Shown: positions 33,499 through 43,202, numbered from the stretch's first letter. The stretch: 64,000 bases of DNA from Pelomonas margarita (GCF_043555875.1 NZ_JBIGHW010000003.1:310001-374000); one strand, 5' to 3'. Notes: generated by a model not told the origin, from the sequence alone. Numbers and translations are program-made.

Positions 33499-33713
33499 CA
33501 GCAGCCCTTCGCGATGAGCTGCCGCGCTTGGTAGCGAACGGCGCTTTCGTACTCGTCGCAGAAAAGCGATGACAGGCCATTGGCCTTAGAAAAATCCCAG
33601 TCGGCCAGGTCGCGCTGCATAAGCCAGGCCGCGCGGCTCATGCCGTAGATCGCGTATTCCTCGGAGGTGCGGCCGGCATCGCGCATGCCGGGGCGAACGG
33701 TGGCGGCCCTCAT
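33498..33713 (-). CDS. Small phage-like hypothetical protein
   Basis: 71 aa from ATG 33713, which overlaps the stop of the upstream gene by 4 nt (ATGA). Helical (SEEYAIYGMSRAAWLMQRDL, then EYESAVRYQARQLIAKG). No function recognised. Confidence 0.5.
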   Translation of the reverse strand: MRAATVRPGMRDAGRTSEEYAIYGMSRAAWLMQRDLADWDFSKANGLSSLFCDEYESAVRYQARQLIAKGC

Positions 33714-33940
33714 GCGACCTGCACCACTGAGCGGACGACGAAGGAGAAGCCCGGCCAGGCGCGGCGGGCGCTTTCCATGGCCTGCGCCTTGGCGTCTTCG
33801 CTGTTGGCCGCCTGGCCGCTCCACTTGTGGCAGTAGCCGGTGCGCTGCACACTGGCCTCAACCATCCACAACATGCACGAAGTCCCGGCCGGCTGTGTCA
33901 GCCGGCAGGGGATGGTTTGCGTTGGCATCTGCTGCTTCAA
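33710..33940 (-). CDS. Small phage-like protein, first gene of early operon
   Basis: 76 aa; the likely start is TTG 33940, five bases after GGAGAG, with ATG 33928 as alternative. The sequence (GTSCMLWMVEASVQRTGYCH, WSGQAANSEDAKAQAMESAR) is a short beta-plus-helix fold. It is divergent from the DUF3693-like regulator, which probably controls it. Confidence 0.5.
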   Translation of the reverse strand: MKQQMPTQTIPCRLTQPAGTSCMLWMVEASVQRTGYCHKWSGQAANSEDAKAQAMESARRAWPGFSFVVRSVVQVA

Positions 33941-34029
33941 TTCGCTCTCCCGTCTTGCAACGATTCATTGCGAGCATAGTCGAATTTGCAGCAAATCACT
34001 AAACTTCTGGAAAACCAAAAGGAGTGTTG

Positions 34030-34500
<471 letters not shown>

Positions 34501-34562
34501 TGATTCGGTGCGCGTTGGTGCGAAGCCGACCATTATAGCCAGCTTTTCACCCCGGCTACAAA

Positions 34563-35858
34563 TCAGCCGCGCAACACCTCCATGCCGCCCATGTAGGGGC
34601 GCAGCGCCTCGGGTACGGTGATGCTGCCGTCGGCGTTTTGGTAGTTCTCCAGCACGGCCACCAGCGTGCGGCCCACGGCCAGGCCGGAGCCGTTGAGCGT
34701 GTGCACGAACTCGTTCTTGCCCTGCGAGTTCTTGAAGCGCGCTTGCATGCGCCGCGCCTGGAAGGCACCCATGTTCGAGCAGGAGCTGATCTCGCGGTAG
34801 GTCTGCTGCGCCGGCACCCAGACTTCCAAGTCGTAGGTCTTGGTCGCGCCGAAGCCCATGTCGCCGGTGCACAGCAGCATGGTGCGGTACGGCAGCCCCA
34901 GCTTCTGCAGGATGGCCTCGGCATGCTGAGTCATCTCTTCCAGCGCGGCCATGCTGTGCTCGGGCTGCTCGATGCGCACCATCTCCACCTTGTCGAACTG
35001 GTGCTGGCGAATCAGGCCGCGCGTGTCGCGGCCGGCGGAGCCGGCTTCCGAGCGGAAGCAGGGGCTGTGCGCCGTCAGCTTCACGGGCAGCTCCTCGGCC
35101 TTCAGCACGCTCTCGCGCACGGTGTTGGTCAGCGAGATCTCCGACGTGGAGATCAGGTACTGCTCCACCTGCTCGTCGTCGCCGCCGCGCAGCACCCAGA
35201 ACATGTCTTCCTTGAACTTGGGCAACTGGCCCGTGCCCTCCAGGATCTCGCGGTTGACGATGTAAGGCGTGTAGCACTCGATGTAGCCGTGCTCGGTGGT
35301 TTGCACGTCCAGCATGAACTGCGCAAGCGCACGGTGCAGGCGCGCCACGCCCCCCTTCAGGAAGGTGAAGCGCGAGCCGGACAGCTTGGCGCCGGTCTCG
35401 AAGTCCAGGCCCAGCGGGGCGCCGAGATCCACGTGATCCTTGACGTCGAAATCGAACGTGCGCGGCGTGCCCCAGCGGCGCACTTCGACGTTACCCGCCT
35501 CGTCGGCACCAGTGGGCACCGAGGCGTCGGGCAGGTTGGGCACGCTCATCAGCAGCGTGTTCAGCTCGACCTGGATGGCCTCCAGACGCTCGGCGCCGGC
35601 CTTCAGCTCGTCGGCGATACCACCGACCTCGGCCATCAGCGCCGAGGCGTCCTCGCCCTTGCCCTTGGCCATGCCGATCTGCTTGGACAGCGCGTTGCGG
35701 CGAGCCTGCAACTCCTCGGTGCGGGTCTGCACGCCCTTGCGCTCGGCCTCCAGCGCCTTGAAGCGCTCCACGTCCAGATAGGGCTGCGGGTTCTTGCGCG
35801 CGTTCAGCCGCTCGATGACGGTGTCGAGCTCCTTGCGCAGTTGGGTGATGTCAAGCAT
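34563..35858 (-). CDS. serS: Seryl-tRNA synthetase
   Basis: 431 aa, full length. The N-terminal coiled-coil tRNA-binding arm spans about 30-100. Class II catalytic motifs follow: motif 2 with the FRSEAGSAGRDTRGLIR stretch and motif 3 near the end (GSGLAVGRTLVAVLENYQ). It charges tRNA-Ser in the cytosol. It lies beside the tRNA-Ser gene on the same strand, 62 nt upstream of it. Confidence 0.98.
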   Translation of the reverse strand: MLDITQLRKELDTVIERLNARKNPQPYLDVERFKALEAERKGVQTRTEELQARRNALSKQIGMAKGKGEDASALMAEVGGIADELKAGAERLEAIQVELNTLLMSVPNLPDASVPTGADEAGNVEVRRWGTPRTFDFDVKDHVDLGAPLGLDFETGAKLSGSRFTFLKGGVARLHRALAQFMLDVQTTEHGYIECYTPYIVNREILEGTGQLPKFKEDMFWVLRGGDDEQVEQYLISTSEISLTNTVRESVLKAEELPVKLTAHSPCFRSEAGSAGRDTRGLIRQHQFDKVEMVRIEQPEHSMAALEEMTQHAEAILQKLGLPYRTMLLCTGDMGFGATKTYDLEVWVPAQQTYREISSCSNMGAFQARRMQARFKNSQGKNEFVHTLNGSGLAVGRTLVAVLENYQNADGSITVPEALRPYMGGMEVLRG

Positions 35859-35929
35859 GGGTGTCCTTCAAGTCGAATACGAAAGCGGCGCCGATGTCAG
35901 GCGCCGCCGGATGCAGTGAGGCACCGGCT

Positions 35930-36907
35930 TCAAGATCGAGACGCGCTGACCTCGGCCATGGACTTGTCGCCCAGGCCCATGGGCAGCGGGAAGCGCACAT
36001 GCTCCTCCACGCCCGGCAGGCTGCGCACGGTGGTTGCGCCCAAGGCGCGCAGGCGGTCGATGACGGCCTGCACCAGCACGTCGGGTGCCGAGGCGCCGGC
36101 AGTCAAGCCCACACGCGCCCGCCCCTCCAGCCATTCGGCCTTCAGGTCCTCGGCGGCGTCGACCATGTAGCCCGGCGTGCCCAGCCGCTCGGCCAGCTCG
36201 CGCAGGCGGTTGCTGTTGGAACTGGTGGGGCTCCCGACAACGATGACGACGTCCACCTGCGGCGCCAGCACCTTGACGGCATCCTGGCGGTTCTGCGTGG
36301 CGTAGCAGATGTCCTGCTGCTTGGGCTCGCGCACCTGCGGGAACACGCGCTTGACCTCGGCCAGGATCTCGGCCGCGTCGTCGACGCTGAGCGTGGTCTG
36401 CGTGACGACGGCCAGCTTGGTCTGGTCCTTGACGGTGACCTTGGCGACGTCCTCGACCTCCTCCACCAAAAAGATGCCGTCGGACAGCTGGCCCATCGTG
36501 CCCTCGACCTCAGGGTGGCCCTTGTGGCCGATCATGATGAACTCGAAGCCCTCGCGGTGCAGCTTGGCCACCTCGACGTGGACCTTGGTGACCAGCGGGC
36601 AGGTCGCGTCGAAGATCTGGAAGCCGCGCGCGGTGGCCTCGCGGCGCACCTCCTGGCTGACGCCGTGGGCGCTGAAGACGAGCGTCGCGCCAGCCGGCAC
36701 CTCGGCCAGGTCCTCGATGAAGATGGCGCCGCGCGACTTCAGGTCGTTGACCACGTAGGTGTTGTGCACGATCTCGTGACGCACGTAGATGGGCGCGCCG
36801 AACTTGACCAGCGCCCGCTCGACGATCTCGATGGCCCGGTCCACGCCGGCGCAGAAGCCACGCGGCTCGGCCAGCAGCACTTCCTGGGGTTGCACGACGG
36901 CGTTCAT
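35930..36907 (-). CDS. ispH: 4-hydroxy-3-methylbut-2-enyl diphosphate reductase
   Basis: 325 aa. The three iron-sulphur cysteines are seen in EPRGFCAGVDRA, DATCPLVTKVH and QDICYATQNRQ. HEIVHNTYVV and the SNSNRLRELA loop bind the substrate. It is the last enzyme of the MEP isoprenoid pathway, making IPP and DMAPP. ATG 36907 overlaps the fkpB stop by one base (TGATG), a common fkpB-ispH pairing in proteobacteria. Confidence 0.98.
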   Translation of the reverse strand: MNAVVQPQEVLLAEPRGFCAGVDRAIEIVERALVKFGAPIYVRHEIVHNTYVVNDLKSRGAIFIEDLAEVPAGATLVFSAHGVSQEVRREATARGFQIFDATCPLVTKVHVEVAKLHREGFEFIMIGHKGHPEVEGTMGQLSDGIFLVEEVEDVAKVTVKDQTKLAVVTQTTLSVDDAAEILAEVKRVFPQVREPKQQDICYATQNRQDAVKVLAPQVDVVIVVGSPTSSNSNRLRELAERLGTPGYMVDAAEDLKAEWLEGRARVGLTAGASAPDVLVQAVIDRLRALGATTVRSLPGVEEHVRFPLPMGLGDKSMAEVSASRS

Positions 36908-37350
36908 CACAGCACCCCGATCACTTGCACTTCGAAGCTCACCGGCTGGCCGGCGAGCGGGTGGTTGAAGTCGAACAGCAGCGACTCGTCGCCCAGTTCG
37001 CGCACGACGCCGGCATAGCCGCCCTGCCCATCCGGGCCAGGGAACTGCACGACGTCGCCAACGCTGTAGACCTCGTCCGGGTCGCCTAGTTGGCGCAGCA
37101 GCGTGAGCTTTACGCGCTGCAGCAGCTCGGGGTTGCGCTCACCGAAGGCTTCGCCGGCGGCGAGCTGGAAGGTCTCGTGCGCGCCCTCCGGCAGGCCGAT
37201 CAGGCGCGCCTCGATGGCGGGCGCCAGTTGGCCGGCGCCGAGCGACAACGTGGCGGGCTTGTCGTCGAAGGTGTTGACGATGTCAGCACCGTCCGGGCCC
37301 GTGAGCCGGTAATGCAGGGTCAGGAAGGACCCAGCCTGGATGGGGTTCAT
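36907..37350 (-). CDS. fkpB: SlpA/FkpB-type FKBP peptidyl-prolyl isomerase
   Basis: 147 aa from ATG 37350. The FKBP core spans about 8-70 and 120-145 (GSFLTLHYRLTGPDGADIVN, GHLAPAIEARLIGL-like segment, and FDFNHPLAGQPVSFEVQV) with the IF insert between them. It is a cytosolic prolyl isomerase/chaperone. It is coupled to ispH and divergent from radC with about 40 bp between the starts. Confidence 0.93.
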   Translation of the reverse strand: MNPIQAGSFLTLHYRLTGPDGADIVNTFDDKPATLSLGAGQLAPAIEARLIGLPEGAHETFQLAAGEAFGERNPELLQRVKLTLLRQLGDPDEVYSVGDVVQFPGPDGQGGYAGVVRELGDESLLFDFNHPLAGQPVSFEVQVIGVL

Positions 37351-37389
37351 GCGAGAGAGGAGACGCTTGGCTAGACTGAGGCTGATTTT

Positions 37390-38064
37390 ATGTCGCTGAC
37401 CCACCTGCCCCCCGATGCCCGCCCGCGCGAGAAGCTGCTCGCCCGTGGGCCACAGGCGCTGGCGGACGCCGAACTGCTGGCGCTGCTGCTGCGCACGGGC
37501 CTGAAGGGCATGCCCGTGCTGCAGCTGGCGCAGAGCCTGCTGGACCGCTTCGGTGGCTGGGCCGGGCTGCTGGCGGCCAGCGTGCAGGACCTGGGCAAGG
37601 TCAAGGGCCTGGGGCCCGCCAAGCGGGCGGAGATCGCCGCGGTGCTGGAGATCACGAGGCGCTCGCTGAACCAGCGCCTGGCCGAGAAGCCGGCGATGAA
37701 CGACGTGGACACCGTGAAGACCTACCTGCGCCTGCACCTGAGCGGGCTGGGACAGGAAGTGTTCGCCGTGCTGTTCCTTGACGCGCAGCTTCGCCTCATT
37801 GCGATGGAGACGCTGTTCCACGGCACGCTGACGGCCACGACCGTACACCCGCGCGAGGTCGTCAAGCGCGCGCTGGCGCTGAGCGCGGCCGCCGTGGTGC
37901 TGGCGCACAACCACCCCAGCGGCGTGGCCGAGCCATCGCGCGCCGACGAATCGCTGACGCGCCACCTCGCGCAGGCGCTCGCCTTGGTGGACGTGCGCGT
38001 CGTGGATCACTTCATCGTGGGCGCCGGTGGGGTGATGTCGTTTGCCGAGCGGGGCCTGCTGTGA
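37390..38064 (+). CDS. radC: RadC-family JAMM/MPN+ protein
   Basis: 224 aa. N-terminal UPF0758/HhH region (ARPREKLLARGPQALADAEL, KVKGLGPAKRAEI), then the MPN+ zinc motif E...HNHPSG..EPS..D in VLAHNHPSGVAEPSRADE. Historically tied to DNA repair, but its role is unproven. GTGA overlap couples it to the downstream Smr-domain gene. Confidence 0.95.
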   Translation: MSLTHLPPDARPREKLLARGPQALADAELLALLLRTGLKGMPVLQLAQSLLDRFGGWAGLLAASVQDLGKVKGLGPAKRAEIAAVLEITRRSLNQRLAEKPAMNDVDTVKTYLRLHLSGLGQEVFAVLFLDAQLRLIAMETLFHGTLTATTVHPREVVKRALALSAAAVVLAHNHPSGVAEPSRADESLTRHLAQALALVDVRVVDHFIVGAGGVMSFAERGLL

Positions 38065-38705
38065 GCCGCATCGCCCGCAGCCTGGCCGACCTGAAACCGC
38101 TGGCCAGCGAGCTGGCCGCCGCGCGCCTGGCCGCCGAAGCCGAGCGCGAGCGCGTGGCGGCCGCGCTGCGGCTGGCCGAGCAGGAGCGCCGCGTCTTCGA
38201 GCTCAGCGTCGGGCCGGTGACGCCGCTGCGCCGCATGGACCGCGTGATGCACGACCTGGCGCAACCCGCCCCCGAACCGCGCCAGCGCGAGGCCGACGAG
38301 CGCGCGGTGCTGCTGCAGGCACTGTCGGACGAGATCGACATCGAGAGCCTGCTGGAGACCGACGAGACGCTGTCCTTCCGCCGCGAGGGCATCAGTCTGG
38401 AGGTGGTGCGCAAGCTGCGCCGCGGCCACTGGGCACTGCAGGCGCAGCTGGACCTGCACGGCCTGAGGCGCGACGGCGCGCGCGAGGCGCTGAGTCTCTT
38501 CATCCATGACTCGGCGCGTCGCGGCCTGCGCTGCGTGCGCGTCGTGCATGGCAAGGGCCACGGCTCGCCTGGGCGCGAGCCGGTGCTCAAGGGCCGCGTG
38601 CGGCGCTGGCTGGTGCAGAAGAACGAGGTACTGGCCTTCGTTCAGGCGCGCGCCTGCGATGGCGGCGCGGGCGCTCTCATCGTGCTGCTGTCGGGCAGCG
38701 CCTGA
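38061..38705 (+). CDS. Smr-domain protein
   Basis: 214 aa from GTG 38061. A charged coiled-coil N-terminus (about 5-60) precedes a C-terminal Smr domain (about 125-205) with the LDLHGLRRDGAREAL and RVVHGKGHGS motifs. Smr domains nick or bind nucleic acid and, in stand-alone proteins, act on RNA or branched DNA. The radC-smr pairing suggests a shared nucleic-acid maintenance role. Confidence 0.93.
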   Translation: MSRIARSLADLKPLASELAAARLAAEAERERVAAALRLAEQERRVFELSVGPVTPLRRMDRVMHDLAQPAPEPRQREADERAVLLQALSDEIDIESLLETDETLSFRREGISLEVVRKLRRGHWALQAQLDLHGLRRDGAREALSLFIHDSARRGLRCVRVVHGKGHGSPGREPVLKGRVRRWLVQKNEVLAFVQARACDGGAGALIVLLSGSA

Positions 38706-38857
38706 CACAGCACTGACGCACGGGCCCGCCACCACGTCACGTTGCGCGGCCGACACGGGGCGCGATGCCATTGACCCGCGCCGTTAGGCCGCAGTAGCCT
38801 GGGCACCTGCCGCCGCGAGCGCGACCGCTGGTTCCCCCACCGTCGAGAGGAGAGTCC

Positions 38858-39514
38858 ATGAGCCCATCCCATGCCCAGACCCACCGTGCGCCGCAGCCCA
38901 GGAGTTACCTGGGCATCGGACTGGTGCTGACGCTGCACCTGGCCGGCATCTATGCGCTGAGCGCAGGCCTCGTGCGTCCTGAGCCCAAGCCGCCCGGCAA
39001 CATCGTGCTGAGGCCGCTGCCGCCCGAGACACCGCCCGAACTGCCCAGGCCCGAGCCGCTGCGCGCCGACCAGCCGCTGCTGCGCGACCTGCACGTGATC
39101 CAGGTGCAACCGCCGGTGGTCGACATCGTCGCGCCGCAGGAGTCGGCCGCGCCCAGCGTCGTCGTGGCGCCTGCGGAGGCCACCCCGACACCTGCACGCC
39201 CCATGCCTGCACAAGGCCGGGCCCCTGCCCAGCCGGCCGTTGCCGGGCCCCAGGTGCAGGCGCCCGGGGCGGTCTGCTCCGTGATGCCCAGGCCGGAGGT
39301 GCCGGCGGTCAGCTGGAGCGGCGAGGCGGTGCTGCAGGTCATCGCCACCGTGCGTGGCGGTCGCGTCGTCGGCGCCGATGTGCGCGTGACGCAGGGCGCA
39401 CCCGACGGCAAGACGCGGCGCGCACTGCAGCGGTCGGTGGAATCGGCGCTGGCCGGCTATGCGTGCCAGGGCGACGCGATGTTCCAGCAGGACTTCGCCT
39501 TCCGCGTCGACTGA
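38858..39514 (+). CDS. TonB-like energy-transducing protein
   Basis: 218 aa, ribosome site GAGGAGA. One transmembrane helix (LGIGLVLTLHLAGIYALSAG) is followed by a Pro-rich periplasmic linker (about 45-130). The C-terminal domain resembles TonB: PEVPAVSWSGEAVLQVIATV and RRALQRSVESALAGYACQ. It lacks the canonical YP motif. Probably spans the periplasm and couples proton-motive force to outer-membrane transporters; ExbBD genes are not adjacent. Whether it serves the receptor at 1.2 kb is unknown. Confidence 0.8.
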   Translation: MSPSHAQTHRAPQPRSYLGIGLVLTLHLAGIYALSAGLVRPEPKPPGNIVLRPLPPETPPELPRPEPLRADQPLLRDLHVIQVQPPVVDIVAPQESAAPSVVVAPAEATPTPARPMPAQGRAPAQPAVAGPQVQAPGAVCSVMPRPEVPAVSWSGEAVLQVIATVRGGRVVGADVRVTQGAPDGKTRRALQRSVESALAGYACQGDAMFQQDFAFRVD

Positions 39515-39559
39515 ATCCGACAGCCGTCCCCGGCCCGGCGTCGGTGGCGTCGCGGCGCC

Positions 39560-39955
39560 TCAGCCGCCGACGTTGCGCATCCAGTCCGCCGTGCCGGCGA
39601 AGGACTCCGCCAGGCGTTCACGCAAGGCGGGGTCCACACCGATCTCCTGCATGGCCTGGCCCATGCACGCGACCCATTCATCCCGCTCGGCGATGCCGAT
39701 GCGGAACGGCAGGTGGCGCGCCCGCAGCCGCGGGTGGCCGAAGCGGCTGATGTAGTGATCGGGGCCGCCCAGCCAGCCGCACAGGAACCAAAACAGCTTG
39801 TCGCGCGCCGTGTCCAGCGAATCGACGTGCGCCGCGCGCAACCTCGCGTAGCCAGGCTCCAGCTCCATCAGGTCGTAGAAACGATCGACGAGCTCGCGCA
39901 CGCGGCCTTCGCCGCCCAGCCAGTCGAACGCCGTGGTCGGTTGCGCGTCAGCCAA
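39560..39955 (-). CDS. Group II truncated hemoglobin
   Basis: 131 aa. Features of group II trHbs: the FYDLMELEPGYARLRAAH helix region, FLCGWLGGPDHYISRFGHPRLRARH with the proximal His, and a Trp in the C-terminal helix. It binds heme and O2/NO and acts in the cytosol. The start overlaps the end of the MinD-like gene by 8 nt, so it is the last gene of a three-gene operon. Confidence 0.92.
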   Translation of the reverse strand: MADAQPTTAFDWLGGEGRVRELVDRFYDLMELEPGYARLRAAHVDSLDTARDKLFWFLCGWLGGPDHYISRFGHPRLRARHLPFRIGIAERDEWVACMGQAMQEIGVDPALRERLAESFAGTADWMRNVGG

Positions 39956-40745
39956 GGAGCTTGGTGGCCAGGGCCTTGATGGCCTGCGCAGCGTCGCAGC
40001 CCGGGTAGTTCTCGAGCATCAGCTGGCGCTTGAGTACCGCCTGGCGCACGGCCGGATCGGCACGCACCTCGCCCAGCAACTCCAGCCGGAAGCCCGTGCC
40101 GGGCGCCGGCCCCACGAAGCGCTGCAGCACCTGCTGCAGCTGGCTGCAGATCAGCTTGCCCTCGCCCACGCGGTTGGCCTGGTTGACCAGCAGGCCCACA
40201 TGGCGGCGCTCCTGCTGGGTGGCAAGCACCTTGATGGTGGCGTAGGCATCCGTGAGGGACGTGGGCTCGGGCGTGGCGACGACAAGGACGTCCGCCGCCA
40301 GGGAGATCGCGAACAGCACCACGTCGGAAATGCCCGCGCCGGTGTCCAGCAGCACCCAGTCGAAGCGCGGCTTCACGAGGTCGATGATGTGCAGCAGCTT
40401 GTCGCGCACCTCGGGCGTGAGGCGCGAGTACTCCACCATGCCGGAGCCAGCCAGCAACACACTGAAGCCACCAGGCGCGGGCAGGATGGCCTGCTCCAGC
40501 GTGGCCTTCTCGGTGAAGACGTCGTGCAGAGTGAGCTTGGGGTGCAGGTTCAGCACCACGTCGAGGTTGGCCAGGCCGAGGTCGGCATCCAGCACCAGCA
40601 CCTTCTGGCCGCGCGCGGCCAGCGCCGCCGCCAGGTTGGCGGTGACGAAGGTCTTGCCCACGCCGCCCTTGCCGCTGGTGACGGCCAGGGTACGGGCACC
40701 GGCGCGCGGCGGGCGCGCAGCAGCAGGATCGGTGTTCGTGCTCAT
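39948..40745 (-). CDS. MinD/ParA-family ATPase, FlhG-like
   Basis: 265 aa. A deviant Walker A (SGKGGVGKTF) at about 24-33, switch/Walker B (VLDADLGLANLDVVL, LLDTGAGISDVVL) and a C-terminal amphipathic helix. It resembles FlhG/FleN, which limits polar flagella number, and also MinD-like chromosome-site proteins. No flhF or flagellar gene adjoins it, but chemotaxis genes follow on the other strand about 1 kb away. The start overlaps the diguanylate cyclase stop by 4 nt. Confidence 0.88.
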   Translation of the reverse strand: MSTNTDPAAARPPRAGARTLAVTSGKGGVGKTFVTANLAAALAARGQKVLVLDADLGLANLDVVLNLHPKLTLHDVFTEKATLEQAILPAPGGFSVLLAGSGMVEYSRLTPEVRDKLLHIIDLVKPRFDWVLLDTGAGISDVVLFAISLAADVLVVATPEPTSLTDAYATIKVLATQQERRHVGLLVNQANRVGEGKLICSQLQQVLQRFVGPAPGTGFRLELLGEVRADPAVRQAVLKRQLMLENYPGCDAAQAIKALATKLLG

Positions 40746-41479
40746 GGCAGGTCCTGTTGCATTTCAAGAATCGGAGAGGCGAACAACATGCCCTTTTCTT
40801 CGGCACTGACCAGAGATTCGACCTGAGGTTCCAGGCAGGCGCGGTTGCGGCCTTCAGCCTTGGCGCGGTAGAGCTGGCGGTCAGCCCGCTCCGTCCACAG
40901 CAATGGTGACGAACGCACCCAGGCCGGCGCGAATGCGCCACCGAGACTGACGGTAACGCACAGCACCTGGCCGGGACTGACCTCGATGCTGAGCCCAGAG
41001 ACGCGCTCGCGCACCCGCTCGGCAACGAGCAGGCCCACATGCGTGGCGCAGTTCGGCAGGATGATGGCAAATTCCTCGCCCCCCACACGTGCCACAAGGT
41101 CCATGGGACGCACGGCCTGCATGACGGCCTGCGCGACGGCACGGATCACCTGGTCGCCGGCCTGGTGGCCATGACCGTCGTTGACCGCCTTGAAGTGGTC
41201 GATATCCAACATCAGCAGCAGCGCCGGCTCGCCGGCGCGCGCCACGCGATCCACCTCACGCGCCAGCGCCATCTCGAAGCTGCGGCGGTTCACAAGGCCA
41301 CTCAGCGCATCCTTGCTGGAAAGATCGCACAAGGCATCCACGACAGCTTGCAGCCAGGCAGCGCTGCGCGGCGTCTCATCCGGCAGCACCGCGCCCGCTT
41401 GCTGCAGCAGTTGCAGGGCCAGGCCCAGATCAAGCGCACGGGCGTCGATCAATGCAGGAACGGGCGGGCAGTTTTCCAA
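40742..41479 (-). CDS. GGDEF diguanylate cyclase
   Basis: 245 aa. Short N-terminal helical region (about 1-75), then a GGDEF domain with LSGLVNRRSFE, DIDHFKAVND and the active-site GGEEF. It makes c-di-GMP from two GTP. There is no visible sensor domain. The product is first in an operon with the MinD-like ATPase and globin. It suggests input from c-di-GMP on motility placement. Start at 41479 is the best available. Confidence 0.92.
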   Translation of the reverse strand: MENCPPVPALIDARALDLGLALQLLQQAGAVLPDETPRSAAWLQAVVDALCDLSSKDALSGLVNRRSFEMALAREVDRVARAGEPALLLMLDIDHFKAVNDGHGHQAGDQVIRAVAQAVMQAVRPMDLVARVGGEEFAIILPNCATHVGLLVAERVRERVSGLSIEVSPGQVLCVTVSLGGAFAPAWVRSSPLLWTERADRQLYRAKAEGRNRACLEPQVESLVSAEEKGMLFASPILEMQQDLP

Positions 41480-41690
41480 GGCGTTGCTGGTTGATCAAAA
41501 AGAAGCGCGGATGCGATCGGAGCCAGTCTAGCAGTGGCACTCGCTGGAGCAGGTCGTGAAACAGGCACGTTCCATCAGACTGTTTGCACTATGCTGGGTC
41601 GAACCCACCCCGGGGATGCCGGGGCTGCGGTGCAGAATGGCCCTGATACGCCCCATCTGCTGCGAGCGCTCACAAGTACTCCACCACCAC

Positions 41691-42527
41691 ATGCCCGCAC
41701 CCGACCTCGCCCAAGGCAACGAAGACCACGAGTTCAGCTTCAGCAAGGCCGACTTCGACCGTGTGCGCGAGCTGATCTACAAGCACGCCGGCATCAGCCT
41801 GCACGATGGCAAGCATGCAATGGTCTACAGCCGGCTGTCACGGCGGCTGCGTGAGACAGGGCACCGCAGCTTCGCCAGCTACCTGCAGTGGCTGGAGGCC
41901 TCCAACGCCGCAGCGGAATGGCAGGAGTTCGTGAACTGCCTGACCACCAACCTGACCTCCTTCTTCCGCGAGGACCACCACTTCCACGCGCTGAAGGACG
42001 ATCTCAAGCCCTACGTGGGCAAGCAGGTGCGCATCTGGTGTTGCGCGGCATCGACCGGCGAGGAGCCCTACTCCATTCTGATGACGTGCAGCGAGGCGCT
42101 GGGTAACGGGGCATCGGTACAACTCGTGGCCAGCGACATCGACACCAACGTGCTGGCCGCCGCCAAGCGCGGCGTCTACAACGCCGACGCGCGCGGCCTG
42201 GACGCCACGCGGCTGAAGAACTTCTTCATGCGCGGCACGGGCGGCAATGCCGGCAAGATCCGCGTCAAGCCCGAGTTGCAGCGTTGGGTGGACTTCCGCC
42301 CGCTGAACCTGATGGACGCGCAGTGGCAGCTCGGCGACCCATTCCACATGGTGTTCTGCCGCAACGTCATGATCTATTTCGATGCACCAACCCAGCGCAA
42401 GGTGCTGGAGCGCATTCACCGCGTCATGCGGCCGGGCGGCCTGCTCTTTGTGGGTCATTCCGAAAACTTCACCGAATCGCGCGACCTGTTCAAGCTGCGC
42501 GGCAAGACGATTTACGAACGGGTCTGA
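41691..42527 (+). CDS. cheR: Chemotaxis protein methyltransferase
   Basis: 278 aa from ATG 41691; the ORF stays open for 45 more codons, but these are arginine/cysteine-rich and lack typical N-terminal CheR sequence. N-terminal helical domain (about 10-80) and the SAM-binding domain with WCCAASTGEEPYSI, ASDIDTNVL and VFCRNVMIYFD. It methylates receptor glutamates. The downstream cheD starts 3 nt after its stop. Confidence 0.95.
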   Translation: MPAPDLAQGNEDHEFSFSKADFDRVRELIYKHAGISLHDGKHAMVYSRLSRRLRETGHRSFASYLQWLEASNAAAEWQEFVNCLTTNLTSFFREDHHFHALKDDLKPYVGKQVRIWCCAASTGEEPYSILMTCSEALGNGASVQLVASDIDTNVLAAAKRGVYNADARGLDATRLKNFFMRGTGGNAGKIRVKPELQRWVDFRPLNLMDAQWQLGDPFHMVFCRNVMIYFDAPTQRKVLERIHRVMRPGGLLFVGHSENFTESRDLFKLRGKTIYERV

Positions 42528-42530
42528 TCC

Positions 42531-43190
42531 ATGAGCACGCCTCTCGCTTCCGCCTTGACGCTTGGCAATCCCGCTGCAGTCGCCAAAGTCAATCAGCTCA
42601 AGGCTCAGCCGCGCAAGCAGGGCGAGGCCTCGTTCTTTTTCTACGACGCCCACTTCAAGAACGCGGCGGTCAAGATTCTGCCCGGCGAGTACTTCGTCGA
42701 TCAGGAAGACCTGCTGGTCATGACCACGTTAGGCTCCTGCATCGCCGCCTGCCTGTGGGACCGTGTCGCCAAGGTCGGGGGCATGAACCACTTCATGCTG
42801 CCCGAGGGCAATGGTGACTCCGGCCGCTACGGGTCGTTCGCGATGGAGTTGCTGATCAACGAGATGATGAAGCGCGGTGCGGCCAAGTCGCGCATGGAGG
42901 CCAAGATCTTCGGCGGCGGCGCTGTGATCTCGGGCATGAACTCGATCAACGTCGGCGAGCGCAATACCAACTTCGTCATCGACTTCCTCAAGCTGGAACG
43001 CATCCCCATCGTGTCCAAGGACGTGATGGACGTCTATCCGCGCAAGGTCTGCTTCCTGCCGGCCAGTGGCAAGGCCATGGTGAAGCGCCTGGCACCGACC
43101 AATACTGATGCACTGGTCCAACAGGACAAGGCAGCAATCCAAAAAGTGCAGCCCGTCGCCAATGGCGGCGGCTCCATCGACCTGTTCTAA
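42531..43190 (+). CDS. cheD: Chemoreceptor glutamine deamidase
   Basis: 219 aa. The catalytic Cys and His are visible in LGSCIAACLWD and GGMNHFMLP, with AKIFGGGAVI further on. It deamidates receptor glutamines to glutamates, preparing sites for CheR and CheB. The long C-terminal tail (about 175-219) ends in a VanGGGSIDLF-like string. Confidence 0.96.
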   Translation: MSTPLASALTLGNPAAVAKVNQLKAQPRKQGEASFFFYDAHFKNAAVKILPGEYFVDQEDLLVMTTLGSCIAACLWDRVAKVGGMNHFMLPEGNGDSGRYGSFAMELLINEMMKRGAAKSRMEAKIFGGGAVISGMNSINVGERNTNFVIDFLKLERIPIVSKDVMDVYPRKVCFLPASGKAMVKRLAPTNTDALVQQDKAAIQKVQPVANGGGSIDLF

Positions 43191-43202
43191 GGAGAGAAAC
43201 CC

